The position numbers were made by a program, and so were the translations under genes. 34,399 nt of DNA from Microcaldota archaeon (lineage in GTDB: Archaea; Micrarchaeota; Micrarchaeia; Anstonellales; J096). The stretch is from assembly GCA_030550115.1 (NCBI GenBank), contig JAUQPY010000002.1:1-34399 (forward strand), given 5' to 3'. The notes under the pieces were generated by a model, which worked only from the letters and a program-made list of their open reading frames with translations, ran no database searches and had not been told where the DNA came from. Below, one piece after another: positions 16,672 to 25,493 of this stretch (positions are counted from its first letter, which is position 1; the number at the start of each line of letters is the position of its first letter).

Positions 16672-17299
16672 ATTAGTTCTGAAGATAGAGCTTATAAAAT
16701 TATATAGGAGATGGATAGATGGGGATTTAAGTGTAAAAGAGAGAGCATTAGAAATAAGGGGGTTGTTGAGAGAGAAAAAATCAGAAGTTCAACTATTATC
16801 TGTAAGAGGAGAGATCAAGGGTGATGAAGTTATTGAACAGAAAGCTCTAGTTGAGGTAGATGGTGAACAGAAGATCATAGATCTCAAAGAAAGTCCAAAG
16901 GAAGAGGGTGAGAAAACGTTATTCTCAGAACTATTAGGGGAAGACCTTGTTAGAAGACAAGATCAGGAAGAATCCCAAGAAACAATATCTATACCATCTG
17001 ATGTTAAGAGAGTTGAATCATTAGATGAGTTAGTTGAGGCCTCTCCACAGGAGGAAATTATTTTAGAGACACCTAAAGACGAGAGAATTGAGACCATTAT
17101 AGAAGACAGAGAAAAGGAGGATATGATAGAGAGAATATTGAATTCTACTCCTAAGAAAGTTCCAGAGGCTCCGGAGAGAAAACCACAAAAAATGGAAATG
17201 TCTGAGGAAGATGTGAAAAGAATTCCTGAAAAACATAAGAGCAGATTTGAAACTATTATGAATCTGATCTCACAAATATTTAAAGTATTTAAAAAATGA
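16664..17299 (+). CDS. Hypothetical, acidic low-complexity linker protein (about 211 aa)
   Basis: ATG 16664 overlaps the upstream ORF by 8 nt. E/D/K-rich middle, short hydrophobic C-term FETIMNLISQIFKVFKK. Confidence 0.65.
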   Translation: MNRLVLKIELIKLYRRWIDGDLSVKERALEIRGLLREKKSEVQLLSVRGEIKGDEVIEQKALVEVDGEQKIIDLKESPKEEGEKTLFSELLGEDLVRRQDQEESQETISIPSDVKRVESLDELVEASPQEEIILETPKDERIETIIEDREKEDMIERILNSTPKKVPEAPERKPQKMEMSEEDVKRIPEKHKSRFETIMNLISQIFKVFKK

Positions 17300-17302
17300 A
17301 TA

Positions 17303-17308
17303 TTTAAA
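17303..17308 (+). promoter_or_regulatory. TATA box TTTAAA of ileS
   Basis: Centre 26.5 bp upstream of ATG 17332. Confidence 0.6.
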
Positions 17309-17331
17309 TTTTTTTATATAGAAATGTAAAC

Positions 17332-20049
17332 ATGTATGATCATAAAGAGGTAGAGGAATGGTCAGAAAGATTCTGGCAGGAGAACAATATCTATTCAAAG
17401 ATAAAAGCTAGGGGAACTAGAAGATTTGAATTTATAGATGGTCCACCATTTGTTACTGGTGAGATACATCCTGGTACTGCATGGAATAAATGTATAAAGG
17501 ATAGTATACTCAGATTTTACAGAATGAGAGGATACGATGTTAATGATACTCCTGGATTCGATACTCATGGATTACCTATAGAGGTTAAAGTAGAAAAAAA
17601 GTTAGGTATTGAAAATAAGGGAGAGATAGAATCTAGAATTGGTATAGAGAAATTTATCAAAGAATGTAAGGATTTTGCTGAGCAATATAGAAATATAATG
17701 ACTCAACAGTTGAAGAGATTTCATATCTGGATGGATTGGGATAGGCCCTACATAACATTCAAAAAAGAATACATAGAGAGATCTTGGAAAACTATAAAGA
17801 GAGCCTGGGATAAAGGATTGCTAAAAGAAGGAGATTACGTAGTTCCCTACTGTTATAGATGCCAAACTACTCTAGCAAATTATGAATTGGAATATAAAGA
17901 TCTGGAAGATCCAAGCATATACGTTATGTTTCCTACATTTGAAGATGGAAAATACTTACTGATCTGGACTACTACACCATGGACACTCGTTGCGAATCTG
18001 GCAGTTATGGTAAATCCAAATGAGATTTACTTAGAGATAGAGAGAGATGGGAAAATACTGATAGTGGCAAAGAAGAGATTTGAGAATAATAGTATTTTCA
18101 GAGATTGGCATGTGAGGAGAGAGTTTCTAGGAAAAGAATTGGAAGGATTGAAATACAAACATCCATTTGATGATTTGCTAAAGTTCAAATTCGATAGAAA
18201 AGTAGTTCTATCTGAAGAGTTTGTATCTATGGAAGATGGTACAGGATTGGTACATTCGGCTCCAGGACATGGAGAGGAAGATTTCAAAGTAGGTCAGAGA
18301 TACGGATTACCAACTTTCTCATTTGTAGATGATGAAGGTAAATATATTGACGTAGGTGACAGGTTCAAAGGTAGATTATGTAGAGATATGAACAATGAAA
18401 TAATAGAAATTCTTAAAGAGAGGGGATTACTATTTAGAAGAGAAACTATTAAGCACAGCTATCCAACATGCTGGAGATGCAAATCACCTCTTATATACAG
18501 ATCTACTCATCAATGGTTTATAACAATAACGAACTTCAGAGATAGAATGATAGAGGAGGCAAAGAGAATAAAATGGGTTCCAAACTTTGCTATGAAAAGA
18601 TTTGTAAATTTCTTGCAGAATTCACCAGATTGGTGTATATCCAGACAGAGGTACTGGGGTATTCCCCTACCTATATGGAAATGTGATAGATGTGAAAATG
18701 TTACGGTAATTGATAAGATCCCAGATGGATTGGAAGACCCACATAGACCTTATATAGATCAGATTGTGTTCAAATGTGACAAGTGTGGAGGGGAAATGCA
18801 TAGAGTTCCAGATGTACTAGATGTATGGTTTGACTCAGGAAATGCTGTATGGGCCAGTACTGGTAAAGATGTTGTGGCTGATTTTATAGTTGAAGGACAG
18901 GATCAGATTAGAGGATGGTTCTATTCCCTATTGGGATCTGGGATGATATACTATAATAAGATTCCTTACAGAGCAGTAGCTATGCATGGGTTCTTCGTTG
19001 ATGAGAAAGGAGAGAAAATGAGTAAGAGTGTAGGGAATTATGTACCAGTAGAAGAAATATTAGAAAGAGTTGGAGCAGACGCATTTAGATTGTTTGGTCT
19101 CTCAAATAACATTTGGGAGGATTTGAAATTTAACTGGAGAGATTTGGAATTAGCTAAAAGGGAGTTGTTTGTTATACTAAACATAGCTAAATACTTAGAA
19201 GATAATCACAGATCAGTTAATTATGTAGATATGAAGATATGGGATAAGTGGCTAGTGGCAAGATTAAATGAACTTAAGAAAGTATATATCGATTCCTTCC
19301 AATCATATGAATACTACATTGCAGTAAGAGCACTTAGAGAGTTTATCATTGAAGATCTGAGTAGATTCTATATGAAAATAGTCAAAACAAATCCATCTAG
19401 TCTTGGAACATTATATCATGTATTTCTTGAGGTTCTTACAATGTTAGCACCTATCACTCCAGCTACCGCAGAGTATATCTATCAAAAGTTATATCGCAAA
19501 CATCACCTAGAGGAATCCATATTCATGAGAAACATAGATGATCCGGCTGATTATGATAGTGATCTATTAAGAAACATGCAAAGAGTCAGAGGATTGATAT
19601 CAGAGATTTTGGAGTGGAGACAGCGTGAAAAGATCAATCTTAGAATGCCTATTCAGGAAGTGATCATATCTGATGTATCTATCTATCCATTCAAAGAGAT
19701 TATTGCAGACATGATAAATGCTAAAGAGATAAGTTTTAATAAACCAGAGAGCTCTGATCTGAGCTATGATGGAATAGAGGTTAGAATAATTGTTGGTAAT
19801 CTTGTAGATGAATGGCTCTATAATGAGATCTCTAGGAGAATACAGTTTTATAGGAAACAGCTAGGATTGAAGAAGGATGAAACTATTCAACTGCTCTATG
19901 ATGGATCTGATGCAATAGTAGAGGTTATAGACAAATTTAAATCTGAACTTGCTGAGAAAACAAGAGCAGAGTTGGTCAGAAATGTTGGGTTGAGTGATGG
20001 AATTCGATATTCTATTAAGGATATGGAGTTGATTCTGAAAAAGGCTTGA
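17332..20049 (+). CDS. ileS: Isoleucyl-tRNA synthetase
   Basis: FIDGPPFVTGEIHPGTAWNKCIKDSILRFYRMRGYDV (archaeal HxGT signature variant), GFDTHGLPIEVKVEKKLG, WTTTPWTLVANLAV, WCISRQRYWGIPLPIW, KMSKSVGN. Confidence 0.96.
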   Translation: MYDHKEVEEWSERFWQENNIYSKIKARGTRRFEFIDGPPFVTGEIHPGTAWNKCIKDSILRFYRMRGYDVNDTPGFDTHGLPIEVKVEKKLGIENKGEIESRIGIEKFIKECKDFAEQYRNIMTQQLKRFHIWMDWDRPYITFKKEYIERSWKTIKRAWDKGLLKEGDYVVPYCYRCQTTLANYELEYKDLEDPSIYVMFPTFEDGKYLLIWTTTPWTLVANLAVMVNPNEIYLEIERDGKILIVAKKRFENNSIFRDWHVRREFLGKELEGLKYKHPFDDLLKFKFDRKVVLSEEFVSMEDGTGLVHSAPGHGEEDFKVGQRYGLPTFSFVDDEGKYIDVGDRFKGRLCRDMNNEIIEILKERGLLFRRETIKHSYPTCWRCKSPLIYRSTHQWFITITNFRDRMIEEAKRIKWVPNFAMKRFVNFLQNSPDWCISRQRYWGIPLPIWKCDRCENVTVIDKIPDGLEDPHRPYIDQIVFKCDKCGGEMHRVPDVLDVWFDSGNAVWASTGKDVVADFIVEGQDQIRGWFYSLLGSGMIYYNKIPYRAVAMHGFFVDEKGEKMSKSVGNYVPVEEILERVGADAFRLFGLSNNIWEDLKFNWRDLELAKRELFVILNIAKYLEDNHRSVNYVDMKIWDKWLVARLNELKKVYIDSFQSYEYYIAVRALREFIIEDLSRFYMKIVKTNPSSLGTLYHVFLEVLTMLAPITPATAEYIYQKLYRKHHLEESIFMRNIDDPADYDSDLLRNMQRVRGLISEILEWRQREKINLRMPIQEVIISDVSIYPFKEIIADMINAKEISFNKPESSDLSYDGIEVRIIVGNLVDEWLYNEISRRIQFYRKQLGLKKDETIQLLYDGSDAIVEVIDKFKSELAEKTRAELVRNVGLSDGIRYSIKDMELILKKA

Positions 20050-20857
20050 AGATCTTAGCTATATAGAAGTACTCCCCTACGTCCTTCGGATGCAATCTTA
20101 CAGTTAGTTTAATGTCCTCATATTGATCTGATATTCCTGGCTCAGACTGTATTGGTAACTCTATAGACATTAGTTTTGCCGAGTAATTCTCTAATAGTGC
20201 TGATACTACATCCTCATTTTCATATCTAGTAAATGTACAGGTAGAATATACTAATATCCCTCCAGGTCTTAGAGCTCTATAGGTAGCTTCTAAGATTCTG
20301 TACTGTACACTGGAGAGGGTTCTGATTATTGAATTTGTAACTCTTTTCCATGCATATCTATGTGCACCTAGAGCACTACATGGAGCATCTACCAGAGCTC
20401 TGTTGTAAGAAAAATCTGGTATCTTTTTAGCATCTCTGCTTATTACAGCTACATTCACAACCCCTAATCGTTCTATGTTAGCTCTAAGAGAAGGTATCCT
20501 GTCTCTCTTATCATTTGCTATTATAACTCCCCTATTTTCCATTAACATTGCCATCTGAGTAGTTTTACTACCTGGTGCCGCAGTAGCATCATATACAATA
20601 TCTTTTGGACTTGGAGATAGAACATGAGGCGGAATTGCTGATGCTAGAGATTGAGAATGTACATAACCTGCTAAATACTCAATAGAATTGCCTATTTTTA
20701 TATTGGACGGTAATTCGTATATGTAAGGTAAGAATGTAGGTTTGTAACTCGGTCTTGCCCTGGTTTTCAACCAATTCACTCTAATATACTTTTTAATCTC
20801 TATAAAATCAAGTACGTCTCTATATCTACTCAGCTCTGAGTCTATATCGATTTGCAT
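20015..20857 (-). CDS. NSUN/RsmB-family RNA m5C methyltransferase
   Basis: VYDATAAPGSKTTQMAMLM, VDAPCSALGAHRYAWKR, GGILVYSTCTFTRYENEDVV: both catalytic Cys motifs. Confidence 0.9.
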   Translation of the reverse strand: MQIDIDSELSRYRDVLDFIEIKKYIRVNWLKTRARPSYKPTFLPYIYELPSNIKIGNSIEYLAGYVHSQSLASAIPPHVLSPSPKDIVYDATAAPGSKTTQMAMLMENRGVIIANDKRDRIPSLRANIERLGVVNVAVISRDAKKIPDFSYNRALVDAPCSALGAHRYAWKRVTNSIIRTLSSVQYRILEATYRALRPGGILVYSTCTFTRYENEDVVSALLENYSAKLMSIELPIQSEPGISDQYEDIKLTVRLHPKDVGEYFYIAKIFKPFSESTPYP

Positions 20858-21725
20858 AACTATTTGGATAGATAAATTCGGATAGTAATGAATACAGAGA
20901 AAATAATCCTCCTATCTGTTTCTTTGGAGTTATATCGCATATGTTATTCGGATCTACACCCAATTCATTTGCAAACTTTATCAGGAAATCTCTCTTCAAA
21001 CCTACATCATCGATCAATCCAACTTTCTTTCCCATGTTACCCGTCATGATTCTCCCATCAGTAACATTCTCAATTAATTCCTCTGAGATATATCTGGAAT
21101 CTAATAATATCTGTATAAATTGATCATATGTTTCATTTATAATATCCTGTATCATAGCTAGCTCTTCATTCGTTATGTTTCTGAATGGACTACCAATATC
21201 CTTGTATCTCCCAGATTTAACTGCTGTTATGTTTATCCCTAATTTATCTAGTAGTCCTTGGTAGTTCTCCAAATACATTATCACACCTATATTCCCAATC
21301 AGACTGTTCTGATGTGCGTATATTTTAGAGCTACCCAGAGCAATATAATACCCTCCACTAGCTCCAATCTCCTCTATGTAAGATACCTTAGGTTTGTTAA
21401 ATCTCTTCAATTCTCTATATATCACATCACTAGCTACAACGCTACCACCAGGAGAATTTATAACAACAAACAATCCTTTGATAGTTGGATTGTCTGATGC
21501 TTTTCTAATAGCTTCTGCATAGTCCTCAGCACCAGGATAGTAGGAAAAAGTGGATTCTTTAGATTTTAAATCAATTACACCCTGAATTTCCAGAACTCCT
21601 ATACAACTGCTCATAGATAGTTGAGGTTTAGATGTTAGAAATAGAACGATCACAGATATAATGGATATTATCAACAATCCTACAATTCCTAGTATAGCTA
21701 TCGCCTTCCAGATATTCTGATTCAT
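20826..21725 (-). CDS. sppA: SppA-type signal peptide peptidase (S49), membrane-anchored
   Basis: N-term TM IAILGIVGLLIISIISVIVLF; VINSPGGSVVASDVIYRELK; YIEEIGASGGYYIALGSSKIYAHQNSLIGNIGVI (Ser); VKSGRYKDIGSPFRNIT (Lys). Confidence 0.92.
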   Translation of the reverse strand: MNQNIWKAIAILGIVGLLIISIISVIVLFLTSKPQLSMSSCIGVLEIQGVIDLKSKESTFSYYPGAEDYAEAIRKASDNPTIKGLFVVINSPGGSVVASDVIYRELKRFNKPKVSYIEEIGASGGYYIALGSSKIYAHQNSLIGNIGVIMYLENYQGLLDKLGINITAVKSGRYKDIGSPFRNITNEELAMIQDIINETYDQFIQILLDSRYISEELIENVTDGRIMTGNMGKKVGLIDDVGLKRDFLIKFANELGVDPNNICDITPKKQIGGLFSLYSLLSEFIYPNSYANRYRLRAE

Positions 21726-21756
21726 ACTATCTTAATCACAGGTAACATTTTAAAAA

Positions 21757-22866
21757 TCATTTCAGAGCCTTCTCTACAACTGCATCATCAATTATAGCCT
21801 TAACGCCTAAGATCTCATTTATTGAGTTTATAATAGATGCTATTCTATTTGGTTCTCTTATATTTGTTATCTTAGCAAATTGTCGAATTGATTCATCTAC
21901 TCCAAGATCTCCCCCTAGCAGAGAGTAGAGTATCAGACCTTCCACCCCATGCTTCTTGTATATAGCATAGCTATCATATCCATAGCTAGCTCTTAACTCC
22001 TTTCGAGTAATCTTCCTAGAGTTAACAATACCATATTCTTTAGATATAAAGCTCAGCATTTCTTTGATTTTGGATAGGGGAATTTTTAAGGCTATAGCTA
22101 TATCTACTATTCTGAACTTAGGGTTTTGATCTATGTACCTATCAAATAATTTACCATCCTGACCGAATTTCAGAGACATATCTAACGGCATCTTGTATTT
22201 TATAGAATACTTCTTGACAGGATCTTTAACATTCTTATTAATTTCAAACTCTTCTATGTCTGTAAGCTCATTATCTATCTCCTCTATATCAGTAGCTATC
22301 TTAGGTGCAAATCTGTTTTGAGCTGTTTCTTCCTGTCCAGGACTGGAGTATAGATTAGCTGTTCTTATGAAATCTGTGATTTCTACGACTAGATCTATAC
22401 TGACTCCTGTTTCATCAGCTATCTGTAGAAAACTCTTCTTAGAGTCATAAACCCTCAGTACTTTTACCCCAGCCTCTCCATATTTAGAATAGATAGTTTT
22501 CTCAGCAGGAGTTAGGGAGCTTGGATCGATCTGTGGCTGTGGTTTAGGAGGTTCTGTAGATGTTACAACTGGCTCTGGCATAGGTGGCTGCTGTGGAGTT
22601 TCAACGATCTGAGTCTGTTCATGAACACTAGGGGGATTGGCTTGGTCCTCTACTTCTACTATTATACTTCTACTCTTCAAAAACTCCATCAATTTTGCAC
22701 TATCTATAGCGTATTTATTAGCTAGAAGCACAATATCACTATCAGATATACTACCTAGAGATTCTAACTCGTTGTAAAGTAATATAGAATGTTTTCCAAA
22801 CTGCTTTATCATATCTGTTTTGTCTCGATTCTTCTCTGCAAATGATTTGTTGTTTATCCTGTACAC
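21757..22866 (-). CDS. Hypothetical multi-domain protein with Pro/Gln-rich linker and repeated HTH-like helical segments (369 aa)
   Basis: Linker QANPPSVHEQTQIVETPQQPPMPEPVVTSTEPPKPQPQ; several 'Y/KFG..G' segments followed by helix-turn-helix-like stretches. GTG start. Confidence 0.7.
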   Translation of the reverse strand: MYRINNKSFAEKNRDKTDMIKQFGKHSILLYNELESLGSISDSDIVLLANKYAIDSAKLMEFLKSRSIIVEVEDQANPPSVHEQTQIVETPQQPPMPEPVVTSTEPPKPQPQIDPSSLTPAEKTIYSKYGEAGVKVLRVYDSKKSFLQIADETGVSIDLVVEITDFIRTANLYSSPGQEETAQNRFAPKIATDIEEIDNELTDIEEFEINKNVKDPVKKYSIKYKMPLDMSLKFGQDGKLFDRYIDQNPKFRIVDIAIALKIPLSKIKEMLSFISKEYGIVNSRKITRKELRASYGYDSYAIYKKHGVEGLILYSLLGGDLGVDESIRQFAKITNIREPNRIASIINSINEILGVKAIIDDAVVEKALK

Positions 22867-22887
22867 GTTTTAATAATACAAAAACTT

Positions 22888-22893
22888 TTTAAA
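22888..22893. promoter_or_regulatory. Shared TATA box TTTAAA between ORF 22866 (-) and tRNA-Ser(TGA) (+)
   Basis: Centre 24.5 bp from - GTG 22866 and 26.5 bp from tRNA nt 22917. Confidence 0.65.
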
Positions 22894-22916
22894 AATCTAT
22901 TCAGTAATCATAACTT

Positions 22917-23000
22917 GCCGGGATGGCAGAGCGGTCGATTGCGCTGGACTTGAGATCCAGTGCCCGAAAGGGTTCGGGGGTTCGAATCCCTCTCCCGGCG
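22917..23000 (+). tRNA. tRNA-Ser (TGA)
   Basis: Identical to the tRNA-Ser at 3409-3492 except T instead of C at the first anticodon base (22951 vs 3443). Confidence 0.94.
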
Positions 23001-24185
23001 CTATTTAATCAATTCTGCTATAAGAGTTTTTGTTTCTCCTGGTCCCAGTTCAACTCTGGCAAACAGTGTATTGTTGTTAATTCCCAAATCTCCTTGGGCA
23101 GTATAGTTTCCATCTAGCCATATAGATATCTCCACATTCTCTCTGTAAGGATTCAGATTCTTAAGGGATATTTCTATATTCGATCTGATGATCTCTCTGT
23201 TACAATACATATACTGATCGCACTTTCTATTCAGTAAATTTCTGTATAAAATATTATACTCTATACCCCTATTCTCCCAAATATATAGATCAACGCTACT
23301 ATCTTTTGGATAATAATCTATATCAACAACATTCAATAATCTTCCATATTCATCATAGATCTCTATGGTTCCAGATGGGATATCTGTTGGGGCTCTGAAG
23401 TTAATATACAGAGATGGATTTCCCTTCTGTGAGTATACCTCCTGATTATATAGATATCCAAATATTCTATTCACTCTATCTTCCTTCAAATTTTTAGATT
23501 CTACAGTTCTGGATATAGTAGACATAGCAGGTACAACCAAATCTTTTATGGTATATACAATTCTACTCATAGTTATCTGCTTATCCAATTCACTAGCTTC
23601 TTTCAATTGAAAAGACTGATATTTGTATAGAATTGGGGAGTATCTCCTCAGATTCGCATCCACCAATTCGACCTGATCATATCTAAATTCTCTCTTGTTA
23701 TTATTGATAATTTTAAAACCGATATCTAAAGAGGAGTTAAGAGGATCAAGTCTAAGAATAGAACTACCTTCCCATTTGAGTCTATCGATATTTACATATA
23801 CATAACCTATAGGATCAAGTAGGGTAGATGTAAGATTAGTGTCTTGAGCTACTAATGAATTTGGATCCAATCTATAGTAATATCCTTCAGGATCTTTAAC
23901 TATTACTGTATACTCATCAATCCCAACCACAGTACCTTGAATTTCTCTGTTGTTCCATATGAACTTCACCCTGGTTCCCAGATAGTTATTCATTTTCAAA
24001 AGATCATACCTACCATAGATATTCAAAACACTCAATCCATCTAGATCAATTCTATTATCAATTTTCATCAGAGCAGAATCTCTGTATATATACAGCTGGG
24101 TTGGATGTGTGGATATATTCAAGGCTGTAAGTAATAAGATTAGCAAGCCCAATATAATAGCGCCTATTGCAAAGTATCTATACAT
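23001..24185 (-). CDS. Membrane-anchored/extracytoplasmic beta-rich protein (394 aa)
   Basis: N-term TM YFAIGAIILGLLILLLTALNI, then beta-rich sequence ending VELGPGETKTLIAELIK. Confidence 0.75.
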   Translation of the reverse strand: MYRYFAIGAIILGLLILLLTALNISTHPTQLYIYRDSALMKIDNRIDLDGLSVLNIYGRYDLLKMNNYLGTRVKFIWNNREIQGTVVGIDEYTVIVKDPEGYYYRLDPNSLVAQDTNLTSTLLDPIGYVYVNIDRLKWEGSSILRLDPLNSSLDIGFKIINNNKREFRYDQVELVDANLRRYSPILYKYQSFQLKEASELDKQITMSRIVYTIKDLVVPAMSTISRTVESKNLKEDRVNRIFGYLYNQEVYSQKGNPSLYINFRAPTDIPSGTIEIYDEYGRLLNVVDIDYYPKDSSVDLYIWENRGIEYNILYRNLLNRKCDQYMYCNREIIRSNIEISLKNLNPYRENVEISIWLDGNYTAQGDLGINNNTLFARVELGPGETKTLIAELIK

Positions 24186-24208
24186 AAATAATATAAGATT
24201 ATTCTGCT

Positions 24209-25039
24209 TTAAAAGATTAGTGTTCCATCTAATGTTTTTTTAGTATGTGGAGGTAGAATAATATCTCTGAACAGTACTCCATCCTTATATTCCATCTCCC
24301 CTTCATAATCAACTACACGATAGGTATTCAATTCTAATATTATTCTAAGTTCCTGACTGATATCAGAAGTGTTTTCCAAATAAACCTGAATATTCATTAT
24401 ATTATCATTCATAGATGATTTAGTGTGTGCTTTTATTATCGGATTTTGATAGATTTTAAGATAGGTTGTAGTATCCATTGGAACACTGTCTGTTGTGGTT
24501 ATAGCAATATTCTTCTCTAACAGCCCCATAATAGTTACATTACCTCTGGGGATTGATACTTTAGGTGTAAAAACCAGAGTTTTGTAGCACAAAAGCTCAG
24601 AGCTATTTATACTATCATGGATTACATTCATCAATTCTGCCTCATATATATCCTCTCCTATTGTGAATGATCCTATACTGTTCTGCCGTAGACTTGTATT
24701 ATAGAGTTCATAGATAGAATATGTCTGATCGTAACTCTCTAGATCAATATCATTCAATCTGAAATCTGAATTATTAAAATCTATTGCCATGTGATTAAAT
24801 ATTTTTGCCCCATAATTCAATAGAATCTCCTCACCTTGATATATTATGAAATGATCCCCACTCCAATACATATCTCTGGTTAGGAAGAGCACTGGACTTA
24901 TCTTAGGGTCGACAGTTATAGTATTGTCATTCAACTCAACAAGATATCTCCCAATCAGTGAATTATAATCTATTCTATTCGGTAATTCCTTTTTGGAATC
25001 AATAGGAATATATGCCCCGTCCCTGAATACTATGTTCAT
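24209..25039 (-). CDS. Beta-rich hypothetical protein (276 aa), possible relative of the neighbouring 394-aa protein
   Basis: C-terminal region NIQVYLENTSDISQELRIILELN...FRDIILPPHTKKTLDGTLIF parallels NIEISLKNLNPYRENVEISIWLDGN...FARVELGPGETKTLIAELIK; TGA/ATG overlap with the upstream gene. Confidence 0.7.
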   Translation of the reverse strand: MNIVFRDGAYIPIDSKKELPNRIDYNSLIGRYLVELNDNTITVDPKISPVLFLTRDMYWSGDHFIIYQGEEILLNYGAKIFNHMAIDFNNSDFRLNDIDLESYDQTYSIYELYNTSLRQNSIGSFTIGEDIYEAELMNVIHDSINSSELLCYKTLVFTPKVSIPRGNVTIMGLLEKNIAITTTDSVPMDTTTYLKIYQNPIIKAHTKSSMNDNIMNIQVYLENTSDISQELRIILELNTYRVVDYEGEMEYKDGVLFRDIILPPHTKKTLDGTLIF

Positions 25040-25464
25040 TCTCTCACCCTACCATATATACGTCCATACAGTACAAATTCACTGTTTACAGGAGTATTTG
25101 GAACAATAGGTTCATAATAGATCTCTAATCGCTCTGCGTAGTTCCTATTGATTGGAATACTGACAGGAATGTTGATGGTAAAATTTTTGCCTCTATCTAA
25201 TCGGATGTTGAAGTTGTGTTCAGTATTATTCAACTTCAATCTTCTAATGATAATATCGTAATCAAAATTATTTCTCAAATTTATTATAATGTTAGACGAA
25301 TTTATAAACATGTCCTCGCATCTCAGAAAATAAGGAGTTACACACCTATCTGGAAGTGCAAAAGAACCCGAATAGTATGATATGAGTATAGCTACAAGGA
25401 ATAGTGTTATTATGATTGCTATAGAATTAGTATACAGGAACTCTAAAGATATTTGAGCTCGCAT
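25036..25464 (-). CDS. Type IV pilin-like protein with archaeal class III signal peptide
   Basis: MRAQISLEFLYTNSIAIIITLFLVAILISYYSGSF: QISLEF-type class III signal peptide motif followed by a hydrophobic helix. Confidence 0.75.
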   Translation of the reverse strand: MRAQISLEFLYTNSIAIIITLFLVAILISYYSGSFALPDRCVTPYFLRCEDMFINSSNIIINLRNNFDYDIIIRRLKLNNTEHNFNIRLDRGKNFTINIPVSIPINRNYAERLEIYYEPIVPNTPVNSEFVLYGRIYGRVRE

Positions 25465-25493
25465 AATTATATATTGCGCATATTAATTAAATA

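Noticed and set aside
18027-18287. 86-aa minus-strand ORF inside ileS
   Set aside because: Shadow ORF within a conserved synthetase frame.
20941-21497. 60-aa and 79-aa plus-strand ORFs inside sppA
   Set aside because: Antisense shadows of a well-supported SppA frame.
22923-23117. 64-aa plus-strand ORF
   Set aside because: It lies across tRNA-Ser(TGA) and the end of a convergent CDS; it is a read-through of tRNA sequence, not a plausible gene.
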